37,090 bases of DNA from JBDKUD01 sp039679805 (GTDB lineage Bacteria > Bacillota > Syntrophomonadia > Syntrophomonadales > Syntrophomonadaceae): contig JBDKUD010000380.1 in the NCBI GenBank assembly GCA_039679805.1, positions 1-37,090 of the forward strand, in the 5' to 3' direction. The stretch's first letter is position 1. Every line of letters begins with the position of its first letter. The position numbers and the translations under genes were made by a program. The notes under the pieces were generated by a model. The model was given only the letters and a program-made list of their open reading frames with translations. It searched no databases and was not told the DNA's origin. This document shows, one piece after another, positions 1 to 7,566 of this stretch.

Positions 1-1020
1 GACTTCATTCTTGATGTGTTCAATCAACTCCCTGATCCTGGTCACGGTCTGTTTGGATTCGTCAGACAGTTTGCGTATTTCTTCGGCCACCACCCCGAAG
101 CCGCGCCCTACTTCTCCGGCCCGGGCAGCTTCGATAGCGGCGTTTAGACCCAGCATTTTAGTTTCTTCGGCGATTTGTTTGATGAAGGCCAGGACTTCAC
201 TGATTTCATCAGCCAGGTGGTTAACTTTGTTTATCTTATTATTCAGGCTTTGTTCGTTGAAATTGATTTCCCCGGCGGATGCAGCCAATTCTTCAATTAC
301 AGTAGATATCTCTCCCAGTGCCTGGCTGAGGTTGTCGGACAGACTGCGCAGATTTACCGCGTTGGCCTTGGGAAGGGCTATACCCAAGGTACCTACATAG
401 GTGTTGTGATCATCGTCATCGGTCATGGGGTAGCTCATTATCATAACTGGAACACCGTACACCGAACTATCCAATTCTTTGCTAACCGGTTTTTTGGTTC
501 TAAGGGCTTCGGCAGCAACCGATTCAGGTTTCAGGATAGTGCCCGGCTGAAATTCGGAAAGGCCGAATTTTTCAGATGGCTGGGTATACAAGAACTTTTT
601 CAGGTCGGTTATGTAAAGGTGGCCGCCTTCGGGAAACATGCTGGCAATAACCGGGGCGAAGTCCTTAAACGCACCGGCTACCGGGTGCAATCGCGGCACC
701 AATACGGTTAATGCTCCAACCGTCTCTGAGCCGTCAATAATTGGATAGGAATAGGTCAATAAACGCATTCCATATACAGCGCGAGGGATGGTTTCCGTTG
801 CAGGTTTTCCAGACCGAATGGTCTGCTGGGTGGCGCTGCCTTCCCGGGCCGAGGTGCCTACCTCAATAGCCGCAACATCAAAAGTCTGAGATGCTTTCTT
901 CCAAGTAATCTGCCCTTTGCTGTCGCTCAAGGTAAAAATGGCCCCGCCTGACATCAAGTCCGCTAAAATACCGGCAAATCCTTTTACAGCTTCTATAGAA
1001 TCCGCGCTAATGAAATCCAT
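1..1020 (-). CDS. Soluble methyl-accepting chemotaxis protein, 3' end cut by window edge
   Basis: Read on the minus strand from ATG at 1020 (preceded by AAGGAGGT with a 4-base gap) with no stop to base 1, giving 340 visible residues. The first ~200 residues form a soluble sensory region without any hydrophobic membrane segment. From about residue 285 the highly conserved chemoreceptor hairpin tip appears (LGLNAAIEAARAGE, then GRGFGVVAEEIRKLSDES), the part that binds CheA and CheW. The C-terminal return helix and any CheR/CheB methylation sites lie outside the window. A cytosolic receptor is therefore likely; the ligand is unknown. It stands alone here, with no che kinase gene beside it. The receptor assignment is certain; absence of a membrane segment is seen only for the visible part. 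Confidence 0.93.
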   Translation of the reverse strand, partial: MDFISADSIEAVKGFAGILADLMSGGAIFTLSDSKGQITWKKASQTFDVAAIEVGTSAREGSATQQTIRSGKPATETIPRAVYGMRLLTYSYPIIDGSETVGALTVLVPRLHPVAGAFKDFAPVIASMFPEGGHLYITDLKKFLYTQPSEKFGLSEFQPGTILKPESVAAEALRTKKPVSKELDSSVYGVPVMIMSYPMTDDDDHNTYVGTLGIALPKANAVNLRSLSDNLSQALGEISTVIEELAASAGEINFNEQSLNNKINKVNHLADEISEVLAFIKQIAEETKMLGLNAAIEAARAGEVGRGFGVVAEEIRKLSDESKQTVTRIRELIEHIKNEV

Positions 1021-1367
1021 AGCGACCTCCTTAATGAAAATACTGGATAATTGATTGTGCACTATGAGACAGTGCCGGGGGAGATAAACACTTGTTCGGC
1101 CTCTTAGCTATTCCGTAAATATGGACTATGGACAGCTGAAGCCGCGAGAAAAGATTTAATTATTTAGTTATTAAATAACCTATTTAGTATTATAACCTAT
1201 AAATTAATAATGGGTAAAAAAGCGTTTTTTAAAACATTTTGGCGTAAAGGTAGGAGCGTTGTAAACATATTGCATATGGAAGTCTTGAGGAGTACAATTA
1301 CCTTGATTAAGATGAAAATATTAAGACGATTTTCGTAAGCTGGAATATTTTGCAGGAGGTTAGAAAA
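1021..1367. other. AT-rich intergenic region between divergent genes
   Basis: Non-coding spacer between the leftward receptor gene and rightward tatA, so it should hold both promoters. The only structure I can point to is a 7-bp inverted repeat, TTATTTA at 1160-1166 and TAAATAA at 1172-1178, in a very AT-rich stretch. No convincing -35/-10 pair or sigma-28 site was identified. Confidence 0.5.
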
Positions 1368-1718
1368 ATGTTCGGATTTATTGGAAACATTGGCCCGTGG
1401 GAGCTGGTCTTGGTCCTCTTGATCGCCCTGATAATCTTTGGCCCAGGTAAGCTTCCCGATGTCGCCAAAGGTTTAGGAAAGGCGGTCAACCAGTTTAAAA
1501 ACGCGTCCAGCGGAATGCAAAAGGAGTTCCAGGATGCCCTCAAGGATGAACCGCCGGTTGAGCCAGCCAAAACAGTGGCGACCGATCCCGCCGTAGCCAA
1601 GGCAGTCAGCACCGGCGATCCCGAAATTATCAAGACGGCAAACAGCACGGAACCGGAAGCTACCAAAGAGTCAAAAGAAGAACGTGCTGAAGAACCCAAG
1701 ACGGAAAAATTGAATTAA
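1368..1718 (+). CDS. tatA: Twin-arginine translocase subunit TatA/TatE
   Basis: Encodes a 116-residue Sec-independent translocase component. It starts at ATG 1368, because GCAGGAGG at 1352-1359 lies 8 bases upstream; an in-frame TTG at 1350 overlaps that site and is not used. Residues 1-25 give a short N-terminal membrane helix (WELVLVLLIALIIFGPGKLP) with the family FGPGKLP hinge, followed by the amphipathic helix (VAKGLGKAVNQFKN) and a charged Pro/Ala/Glu-rich tail, the standard TatA plan. TatA oligomers with TatC export folded twin-arginine proteins. No tatC is adjacent, so this may be a single-gene unit ended by the terminator at 1751. TatA rather than TatB is favoured by length and the FGPGKLP hinge. 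Confidence 0.93.
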   Translation: MFGFIGNIGPWELVLVLLIALIIFGPGKLPDVAKGLGKAVNQFKNASSGMQKEFQDALKDEPPVEPAKTVATDPAVAKAVSTGDPEIIKTANSTEPEATKESKEERAEEPKTEKLN

Positions 1719-1750
1719 GTTTAGGTTAGAAAAAATCTGATCACTAAAAA

Positions 1751-1778
1751 GCCTGTTTACGCGTTAAACGGGCTTTTT
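1751..1778 (+). terminator. Rho-independent terminator of tatA
   Basis: GCCTGTTTA (1751-1759) pairs with TAAACGGGC (1765-1773), with one G-T wobble and a five-base loop. It is followed by TTTTT and preceded by AAAAA, and lies 32 bases after the tatA stop. Confidence 0.88.
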
Positions 1779-1819
1779 ATATTGATGAAAACAATTTAAG
1801 GGAGATGCTGCTTGAATTA

Positions 1820-1836
1820 TTGGCACGGAAATTGCA
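1820..1836 (+). promoter_or_regulatory. Sigma-54 (-24/-12) promoter
   Basis: TTGGCACG (1820-1827), four bases, then TTGCA (1832-1836) matches the RpoN consensus TTGGCACG-N4-TTGCW at every fixed position, with GG and GC exactly 10 bases apart. Transcription would begin near 1847, about 50 bases before the small gene at 1897. A second -24/-12 site occurs at 21635, and a sigma-54 activator is encoded at 19468. Confidence 0.85.
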
Positions 1837-1896
1837 TAATAGTTAATATCATTAATTTAGTTGTTTAAGCACATTCGCGGCAGGAGACAAGAGAGG

Positions 1897-2109
1897 ATGA
1901 TCAAGGTGCTAAAGAAGAAAGTTGTTGTAAAGGACCCCCTTGATGAATTGTTTGGCAAGGAAGGGATTATTGTAGCTGTAAAATCCCTGTCTAATGACAA
2001 TTCGGAAGAGGGAATGGTATGTAAAGTCCTGGTTGGGGATAGTTTGAGCGGATGGCTGCCTTATCAATCGCTTGAGCAGGCTGTTTTGTCAAACAAACAG
2101 ACCGCATGA
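1897..2109 (+). CDS. Small hypothetical protein behind a sigma-54 promoter
   Basis: A 70-residue protein that I do not recognise. ATG 1897 is chosen because AGGAGA (1882-1887) lies upstream and the sigma-54 start site is near 1847; an in-frame TTG at 1861 has no ribosome site. The N-terminus is basic (IKVLKKKVVVKD), followed by DPLDELFGKEGIIVAVK and a C-terminal GDSLSGWLPYQSLE segment. The alternating strand-like pattern would suit a small SH3- or KOW-like beta barrel, but that is only a guess. There is no signal peptide, membrane helix or cysteine pair. The gene forms its own unit: sigma-54 promoter, one ORF, then the terminator at 2276. Confidence 0.7.
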   Translation: MIKVLKKKVVVKDPLDELFGKEGIIVAVKSLSNDNSEEGMVCKVLVGDSLSGWLPYQSLEQAVLSNKQTA

Positions 2110-2275
2110 AAACATGGTTAATTCGTCGAAATTGAAATAGAACCCGGTCCAATACAACAGGTTTATCCAAAGACATATAAATGATTAATGTTGCAGAAAA
2201 GCCACGCAGGCAGTTGTCTGAGGTAGTACATGAGGCAGAACTGCAATGACAATGATAGTGTTAAATCCCGAGAAT

Positions 2276-2312
2276 AAAAGCCCGGAGCCTTAAAAAACAG
2301 CTCCGGGCTTTT
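2276..2312. terminator. Bidirectional terminator between convergent genes
   Basis: AAAAGCCCGGAGC (2276-2288) is complementary to GCTCCGGGCTTTT (2300-2312), a 13-bp perfect stem. The A and T tracts make it work on both strands, serving the small gene from the left and the leftward gene that ends at 2328. Confidence 0.92.
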
Positions 2313-2327
2313 AAAATAGGTCTTAAT

Positions 2328-2963
2328 TTACGTGGATGAAGAGACTATCTGGCAATCCTGCAACGCTACATCTCCTGCCATACCACTGCAGGTACCTTTT
2401 ATGGTTATAGTTTGCCCATTGCGAAGTCTGTTCAACTCGGTTACTTTGGCAGGGTCAAAAAAACAGGCGGTGCTTGATACGGCATCAAATCCGTCCATGG
2501 ACAAAAACAACTTGTTAGCATAATCCTTACCCACTTTGTTAATAGGGCCGGACACTATGAGCACTTTGTCTTTGTATTTTGTATTGGCCAGAGCTTCATT
2601 GGATCTGTATTCTATGCAGAGCTGATATGAAGTGATGCTGATTTCTTCGTCGGCGGCTCCCTTGTCGTCTTTGGCCGGGCTGCTGCTTGTGGACGGTGCT
2701 TTCTCCTGGTTGTTCGACTCTGCAGCCTTCGGCACCACAGGGGAGGGCCCTGAAACGTTCTCAGTTCTCAACAACGCCGGGTTGTATGCCACGTAGACCA
2801 GCCCTGTTCCCAGGACGATTATTACCAAAGACATACCCAGAACAAAATGGGGAATGTTGCCCAGGGTTTGCTTCTGCTCGTCAGTTCTTGAACTTCGCCG
2901 ATAGAGCTCAAAACCCAGTCCCAGGATACCGGCTGCTATGCTTATGAAGCCTATAATAGCCAA
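2328..2963 (-). CDS. Two-helix membrane protein with C-terminal OB-fold (tRNA_anti-like) domain
   Basis: Two hydrophobic helices near the N-terminus (IIGFISIAAGILGLGFELY and VLGMSLVIIVLGTGLVYVAY) are followed by a Ser/Pro/Lys/Asp-rich linker and a domain of roughly 100 residues from EISITSYQLCIEYRSNEALA to the end. It has the look of the tRNA_anti-like OB fold (a YKDKVLIVSGPI strand, then GQTITIKGTCSG), a family of membrane-anchored proteins without a known substrate. Start choice is open: ATG at 2972 directly abuts AAAGGAGG with no spacer, whereas in-frame TTG at 2963 has a 9-base spacer, so TTG is preferred. The protein would be tethered to the membrane with the OB domain probably outside. 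Function unknown. Confidence 0.75.
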   Translation of the reverse strand: MAIIGFISIAAGILGLGFELYRRSSRTDEQKQTLGNIPHFVLGMSLVIIVLGTGLVYVAYNPALLRTENVSGPSPVVPKAAESNNQEKAPSTSSSPAKDDKGAADEEISITSYQLCIEYRSNEALANTKYKDKVLIVSGPINKVGKDYANKLFLSMDGFDAVSSTACFFDPAKVTELNRLRNGQTITIKGTCSGMAGDVALQDCQIVSSST

Positions 2964-3235
2964 ATAATACATCCTCCTTTAGCTGGATGACTTTAATATC
3001 ATATTCACTTTATCGTTACGAAATCCTTCCAATGTGTAGAGATTTATAAGGACTACAATGGTTTTAACGCTTATATAAAGACCGGATTGGATTCATCTCC
3101 CCAGTGACTGCTGAAAGGATAGCTAATTTTACGCGGGGGGGGGTAATGAATCGGTATAACGGGCATGATATTTAAATCAGGCTGATAGAAATTCAGTCAT
3201 CCGAATAACCTGAACTTGGAGCGCTTAAGAATAAC

Positions 3236-3748
3236 ATGAAAGAATATCGATCTCCTAATATAGCTCTTCTGTGGTCCCTTGCTATACCCGGCTTTGGTCA
3301 AATTTACAACAAAGACTATTTGGTCGGCGTGCTGCTGGTAGCACTTGAGTTTTTAATCAATACCAGGGCCAACCTTAACCTGATTATTTTCTACTCTTTC
3401 CGAGGTCAATTCTGGCTGGCTGGCCAGAGCGCAAACCTGCAATGGCTGCTTTTTTACCCCTGCGTATATTCCTTCGCAGCATGGCACGCCTATACCCAGG
3501 CCCTTCAGAACAATCGGGACGAAAACCGGAATCCTGTAGAAGTGCAGATTCCATCGTTTACCGGGCAATTTATCGGGGCGGCTGCTGGTGGAACCCTGGG
3601 AGTAATTTATTCTTATTATATTGGTCCGATTCTCGGCGGGCTTGTGGGAATGGGTTTGGGATACGTCGCCGGTTTGGTTTTCGAGCACCTGCGACGAAAA
3701 GCGGATGGGGGACATGGGAGACTAAATGGCAACAAAAAACCGGCCTGA
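3236..3748 (+). CDS. Hypothetical multi-pass membrane protein
   Basis: A 170-residue protein with 3-5 hydrophobic stretches: an N-terminal segment (ALLWSLAIPGFGQIYN) that resembles the Pro-Gly-x-Gly-Gln-x-Tyr start of small TM2-like proteins, a central helix around LLVALEFLI, another around WLLFYPCVYSFAAW, and a glycine-rich C-terminal pair (GAAAGGTLGVIYSYYIG, then LGGLVGMGLGYVAGLVF). The tail is basic. The ribosome site before ATG 3236 is weak (TTGGAGC, long spacer). It appears monocistronic, with the terminator overlapping its stop. No specific function can be assigned. Confidence 0.7.
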   Translation: MKEYRSPNIALLWSLAIPGFGQIYNKDYLVGVLLVALEFLINTRANLNLIIFYSFRGQFWLAGQSANLQWLLFYPCVYSFAAWHAYTQALQNNRDENRNPVEVQIPSFTGQFIGAAAGGTLGVIYSYYIGPILGGLVGMGLGYVAGLVFEHLRRKADGGHGRLNGNKKPA

Positions 3749-3766
3749 TGTTCGCTCAGCCGGTTT
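3737..3766. terminator. Bidirectional terminator overlapping the 3' end of the 3236-3748 gene
   Basis: AAACCGGC (3737-3744) and GCCGGTTT (3759-3766) pair, with CTGA/TCAG extending the stem. It lies across the stop codon of the rightward gene and 20 bases from the end of the leftward gene at 3787, so it can serve both. Confidence 0.75.
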
Positions 3767-3786
3767 AATCTCTGCAACTGTATTGT

Positions 3787-4218
3787 CTAAACAGCTTCCG
3801 TCTGGATGTATTGCCTGGAACACCAGATCTCCAGCATTTGATAAAGGGTGCGCCAGCTGGCCCCACACAAGCCGATAGGGGTCCAGGTAGGCAGAAGGGT
3901 GTCTTTGACCAGAGCGGCTCCCTTGGGTGACTTGAAGACTTTTCGCCAGCTGTTTGACCAAATACCGCTGTCCTTAAAGACTATAACAACTGTATCCCAA
4001 TACTCTTTAGGATCGACTCCTTCATCCTTAACGAATCGTTTGTAGGCGGTTCTCAAAACCCCGGCAAAAAAAGACGAGGTAGTTACCACTACATTGATAT
4101 CCTCCTCAGACAAGATAGCTCCCGCGTAATACCTGAATTTGGCATCAACAAAGCCCTCATAGCCCCCAGGGGGAATCAAGTATAGGGTAAGATATTCCAG
4201 GATATCGTGGTTGAACAT
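3787..4218 (-). CDS. Hypothetical protein, 143 residues
   Basis: Not recognised. ATG 4218 has AGGGAGC 6 bases upstream. The sequence is soluble and mixed alpha/beta, rich in aromatic residues (EYLTLYLIPPGGYEGF near the start, KEYWDTVVIVFKDSGIWSN in the middle, SWRTLYQMLEIWCS near the end). There is no signal peptide or membrane segment. The gene is alone on its strand and converges on the membrane-protein gene to its left, sharing that terminator. The good ribosome site and protein-like composition support it being real; nothing around it hints at a role. Confidence 0.65.
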   Translation of the reverse strand: MFNHDILEYLTLYLIPPGGYEGFVDAKFRYYAGAILSEEDINVVVTTSSFFAGVLRTAYKRFVKDEGVDPKEYWDTVVIVFKDSGIWSNSWRKVFKSPKGAALVKDTLLPTWTPIGLCGASWRTLYQMLEIWCSRQYIQTEAV

Positions 4219-4487
4219 TGAATCGCTCCCTGCTTGAACAGCCGTTTAACAAATATGGGATAAACTACCTACCAATATATTATATGTTTTTACTACAAAG
4301 CTCAATTACCCAAATGGACCATTTTCTAAATTTTTGTGCAATTTTAAAAATTAAATTATTTTCGGACAGTTGCCGTCATTCTTGAAGTTGTTTTACAGGG
4401 AGCAAGTCTTCATGCTCTAACCTGATGGTTATAACAGGAACTAGAGTGCCTTTATGTACTTAAGATGCCTTTAGACCGGGGGATAAT

Positions 4488-4631
4488 ATGAAAAAGGGAC
4501 ATAAACTGCTGGAAAAAGGCTCGAAAAATTCAGGATTCAGCTATTGGTATTATAGGCGATGGGTATGCAATACAAATCAAATCGCAGGTACACCGGTAAA
4601 GTACTTATTTATTATAAGTAAGGGGAAGTAG
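4488..4631 (+). CDS. Possible small basic peptide gene in a 450-base intergenic region
   Basis: Within the otherwise empty 4219-4671 interval, ATG 4488 opens a 47-codon frame preceded by GGGGGATA five to nine bases upstream. The product is strongly basic and aromatic (MKKGHKLLEKGSKN start, YWYYRRW in the middle), with no membrane helix. It runs convergent to the acyltransferase gene. The spacing of the G-rich site is plausible, but there is no homology or context, so this is a weak call; the rest of the interval shows nothing. Confidence 0.25.
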   Translation: MKKGHKLLEKGSKNSGFSYWYYRRWVCNTNQIAGTPVKYLFIISKGK

Positions 4632-4671
4632 CAATTAAGAGGGTGATCATGAGAAAGGCAAGAACAAGTAG

Positions 4672-5694
4672 TCAACTCTCCAGCACCTCCCGTTTGGGCA
4701 ATGTAGTCCTGGCCGAAGGTTTAATGCCCAAAAATAATAATCGTGTTAAGGCAAACCTCTCAAAAATAAACTTACTGATTAATACAGGTATCAACACTCC
4801 GATTATGGTGTAAGTTAGACTCCCTTGCATAATAAACTTGTACAGTGCTTCGTTTAACGGGATGTGCATATACATTATCGGCATAGTCCTATTGCCAATA
4901 GTGGTGGAATACTTTGAAGATATTTTGGATATTGCGCTTGATATGCCGCATAGCACAGTGGTCATGGTAATTGGAACTACAAGGTCTTGTATGATATGAG
5001 TGTAATTTAAATACTTCAGATCTAATTTGTAAGAATAGCATCCGTTCAGGTGCAAAATAATGAGAAGCAGCGGCAGCAGGCTAATGCCGACACATTGCCC
5101 GGGGGTTATGGTTTTTAAAAAGTTTTTACCGAAATAACCAAAGGCATAATAACTTAAAGTTATTAACGCAACATCGGCGTTCCACGGTATCATTACAGCC
5201 ATCGGGTCGATAAAATTGGTTTCAACATGAGCAAGTATATACAGAATGCCGATCAAAAATATAATGATTTTGTGGTTTTTAATTGATAAATGAAAAACCA
5301 TAAAAAGCAATTCGGTGATAAAAAGACAGGTAACAAACCAAAAGACCCCGGGAAGGAATCTTCCGCCGACGAGTACGTTTATCAAATCGGCTTTTACCCA
5401 GGAGGCGGTCAAGTTATGTGTGCAATACTTTAGGGCATATTTGGCCAGGGTTGTTAAGACTAAAAATGTGGTATAAGGGATTAATAACCTCACCACTCGC
5501 GATTTAAGCCAGCTATTAAATTCACTCCAGTCTTTAACAGGTTTAAACACGTATCCGCTTAAAACAAAAAAAGCAGGCCCGAGAAACCAATAAATATAGT
5601 CATGAAGTACGGTTTCTCCGGAATGAAATACTACAATTAATACGATAAAAATGCTTTTAGTTATATCCAGCCAGGACTCTCGTTGCGCAGGCAT
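4672..5694 (-). CDS. Membrane acyltransferase, acyltransferase-3 / fucose 4-O-acetylase-like
   Basis: A 340-residue integral membrane protein with about ten hydrophobic helices. It opens with RESWLDITKSIFIVLIVVFH, matching the N-terminal Asp/His signature of the acyltransferase-3 superfamily (Arg, DxxK, then His in helix 1), and continues with FFVLSGYVF, the conserved Phe-Ser-Gly-Tyr segment after helix 2. Such enzymes move O-acetyl or similar groups from a cytosolic donor onto cell-surface sugars. The close match to the short YcfT/fucose 4-O-acetylase branch is a judgement by eye. ATG 5694 has AGGAGT 8 bases upstream. It is monocistronic and lies about 2 kb from the glycosyltransferase island, so its sugar acceptor could be that surface glycan; this is inference. 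Confidence 0.82.
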   Translation of the reverse strand: MPAQRESWLDITKSIFIVLIVVFHSGETVLHDYIYWFLGPAFFVLSGYVFKPVKDWSEFNSWLKSRVVRLLIPYTTFLVLTTLAKYALKYCTHNLTASWVKADLINVLVGGRFLPGVFWFVTCLFITELLFMVFHLSIKNHKIIIFLIGILYILAHVETNFIDPMAVMIPWNADVALITLSYYAFGYFGKNFLKTITPGQCVGISLLPLLLIILHLNGCYSYKLDLKYLNYTHIIQDLVVPITMTTVLCGISSAISKISSKYSTTIGNRTMPIMYMHIPLNEALYKFIMQGSLTYTIIGVLIPVLISKFIFERFALTRLLFLGIKPSARTTLPKREVLES

Positions 5695-5953
5695 ATGTAT
5701 TTACTCCTAAAGATTTGAAATCAATACTGCCGGTAACCAAATATACCTTAATTAAACTATCGAATGAATTGTTGTAAAACAATAGCAAAATAATAGTAAA
5801 TTTTAGTAAATTATAGCCGTCCCGATCTTGGGCGGCTATACAGAAACGTTCCAGTAGGAAATGCTATATGAAAGGGGCGTTGAATTATTGTGAAATGGAA
5901 TATATAATTATAGTCAGCTTGAAAGAATATGTCTTATTTTAAGTGCAAATGAT

Positions 5954-6073
5954 AAAGTTCTCTAGGGTTCCGCAGTTTAGCTGGTCAGTGACCAAGAGAG
6001 AACTCACAGTTTTGTAGCTGTGACACGGAAGGATAAAAGCCTGGGAGATATCAATATGATATTTTTCAGGCTT
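5954..6073 (+). promoter_or_regulatory. Guanidine-I (ykkC class) riboswitch with terminator platform
   Basis: The segment shows the ykkC hallmarks in order: CTAGGGTTCCGCAG (5962 onward), CTGGTC...GACCAAGAGAG (5981-6000), ACACGG (about 6023) and GGATAAAAGCCTGGGAGA (6031-6048). The gene immediately downstream is a Gdx/SugE SMR transporter, the standard guanidinium-exporter target. The 3' aptamer strand AAGCCTG (6037-6043) can instead pair with CAGGCTT (6067-6073), making a hairpin followed by a T-rich tract, which suggests transcription attenuation relieved by guanidine. A GC-rich hairpin at 5813-5839 upstream may be a separate terminator. Confidence 0.93.
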
Positions 6074-6099
6074 AATTTTATGTTCTGCAGGAGAAAAAC

Positions 6100-6417
6100 A
6101 TGGCTTGGATATATTTGATAATAGCAGGAGTTTTTGAAGTCGTATGGGCGATGGGACTTAAGTACTCCCATGGATTTACGAAATTACTCCCTTCGTTGAT
6201 TACTATGGGAGGTATGGTAGTCAGCTTTTATTTATTGTCACTTGCGGCTAAATCCATCCCAATTGGTACAGCATATGCTATTTGGACTGGGAGTGGTGCT
6301 TTAGGTGCAGTATTGCTGGGTATTTTCCTTTTCAATGAGCCTATCAGCATTTTGCGAATTGTATTTCTGTGCTTAATATTGGTTGGAATTTTAGGACTAA
6401 AATTCACTTCTGAATAG
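6100..6417 (+). CDS. gdx: SMR-family guanidinium exporter
   Basis: A 105-residue, four-helix small multidrug resistance protein of the SugE/Gdx branch. Visible signatures are the N-terminal helix with the essential Glu and Trp (AGVFEVVWAMGLKYSHGFT), the GTAYAIWTGSGALGAVLLG helix-3 motif and a C-terminal FLCLILVGILGLK helix. SMR proteins act as antiparallel dimers that exchange protons for a cationic substrate; Gdx members export guanidinium. ATG 6100 has GCAGGAG 6 bases upstream and sits just after the guanidine-I riboswitch, which fixes both substrate and regulation better than the protein alone. In older annotation this would be called sugE. No guanidine-degrading genes are nearby. Confidence 0.93.
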   Translation: MAWIYLIIAGVFEVVWAMGLKYSHGFTKLLPSLITMGGMVVSFYLLSLAAKSIPIGTAYAIWTGSGALGAVLLGIFLFNEPISILRIVFLCLILVGILGLKFTSE

Positions 6418-6574
6418 CTATGCTCCTATCCGTGCATCGAAGTATGCGCTCCAACTTACCAAAGCAAAGTGGATGGGTCGCTCCGATCGGGGAGTAGACC
6501 ATAAAAGACCTTGCCTCTTAAATCGTAGTAATCCATAATTTTGGTAATAAAAAGTATATTGAGGAGGGTTGGTA

Positions 6575-6691
6575 ATGAGTCAGCAAGATGAGGAATCAGT
6601 AAAAAAGGAGCAACTAAGTGATGCGGATTTAAGCAATGTTTCTGGAGGGTGGAAGGATTCGACGGAGACTACAGGGGGAATAAAAAATTAG
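6575..6691 (+). CDS. Double-glycine leader peptide, RiPP or bacteriocin-precursor-like
   Basis: A 38-residue peptide starting at ATG 6575 behind a strong GAGGAGGG site (6561-6568). It has a charged leader (Gln/Asp/Glu/Lys-rich, residues 1-13) ending in LSDADLSNVSGG, which matches the LSxxDLxxVSGG cleavage motif of double-glycine leaders processed by C39 peptidase/ABC exporters or used by RiPP enzymes. The remaining 13 residues after the GG are small and polar (one Trp, two Thr-Thr/Gly-Gly pairs, no Cys), so neither a lanthipeptide nor a sactipeptide core is obvious. No modification enzyme, C39 transporter or immunity gene is adjacent; a DJ-1/PfpI gene starts 90 bases downstream on the same strand. 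The motif is seen; the function is inferred. Confidence 0.7.
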   Translation: MSQQDEESVKKEQLSDADLSNVSGGWKDSTETTGGIKN

Positions 6692-6781
6692 TATAATTGA
6701 CTCAAAAAGGAAAATTGAATAATTAAAGTTAACAGGACCAAATGGTAAAGAATAGCAATGCATTTGAGGGGAGGCCGAAAA

Positions 6782-7369
6782 ATGAATGTCAGCGTTATTC
6801 TTTTTGACAATTTTGAAACCCTGGACGTCTTCGGGCCGGTTGAAGTACTAGGAAAGTTAGAAAATTATTTTACAATTGAGTTTTATTCAGAAAAAGGCGG
6901 CCTGATTCGCAGCAGCCAAAATGTTAGAGTGGAGACACTGCCATTATCGGATATAAAAGAAGCCGGTGTTTTAATGATTCCCGGCGGCATGGGGACCAGA
7001 AGCGAAGTGCATAACAAGGAATTGATCGAGTATTTAAAAGAATTGTCTATTAACGCCCAATATGTCTTAACAGTGTGTACAGGTTCAGCATTGTTGGCCC
7101 GAACCGGACTGCTGAAAAATCTTAGAGCCACCAGTAACAAAATAGCCTTTGACTGGGTGGTGGAGCAGGATCGCGAAGTTCATTGGATAAAATCAGCACG
7201 GTGGGTTAATGAAGACAAGTATTACACCTCATCCGGAGTCTCGGCGGGGATTGACATGGCCCTGGGCTTTGTCAGCGATGTTATTGGAACGGGAGCCGCG
7301 GAAAAGATAGCCCGGGGTATAGAATATATGTGGAATGATGATAAGGATAACGATCCATTTTGTCCCTGA
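6782..7369 (+). CDS. DJ-1/PfpI family protein, isonitrile-hydratase-like branch
   Basis: A 195-residue class I glutamine-amidotransferase-like protein. ATG 6782 follows GGGGAGG 7 bases upstream; an in-frame ATG at 6758 precedes the ribosome site and is rejected. It shows the DJ-1 order: VSVILFDNFETLDVFGPVEV strand and acidic residue, GVLMIPGGMGTR, the nucleophile elbow VCTGSALLARTGLL with Cys near residue 98, then ATSNKIAFDWV and YYTSSGVSAGIDMALGFV. This last block is typical of the branch that includes isonitrile hydratase and the sensor part of GlxA-type AraC regulators, but there is no AraC HTH here. Substrate unknown. It may share a transcript with the double-glycine peptide gene just upstream. 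Confidence 0.85.
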   Translation: MNVSVILFDNFETLDVFGPVEVLGKLENYFTIEFYSEKGGLIRSSQNVRVETLPLSDIKEAGVLMIPGGMGTRSEVHNKELIEYLKELSINAQYVLTVCTGSALLARTGLLKNLRATSNKIAFDWVVEQDREVHWIKSARWVNEDKYYTSSGVSAGIDMALGFVSDVIGTGAAEKIARGIEYMWNDDKDNDPFCP

Positions 7370-7566
7370 GATATTTCTCAATAATTCCTTAATACTATTT
7401 CGATTCGCCGCTACTCACTTCAAGTTAATATAATATGATTACAGTAAGGAATAGCAAGGAAAGTGAGTAAAACAAACTGAGGTGTGTATATGCTGAACTG
7501 GAAAAGTATATAAAGAAACGTCGTAAAAGCCTGCCTGAGGATAAATAAAAACAGATCCAATAACCT

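Noticed and set aside
175..711. 178-codon plus-strand frame at the left end
   Set aside because: Antisense to the chemoreceptor gene, whose conserved tip motif fixes the coding strand.
3121..3150. Run of nine to ten G bases as a phase-variable tract
   Set aside because: It lies about 90 bases upstream of the 3236 gene and outside any frame or promoter that I can identify.
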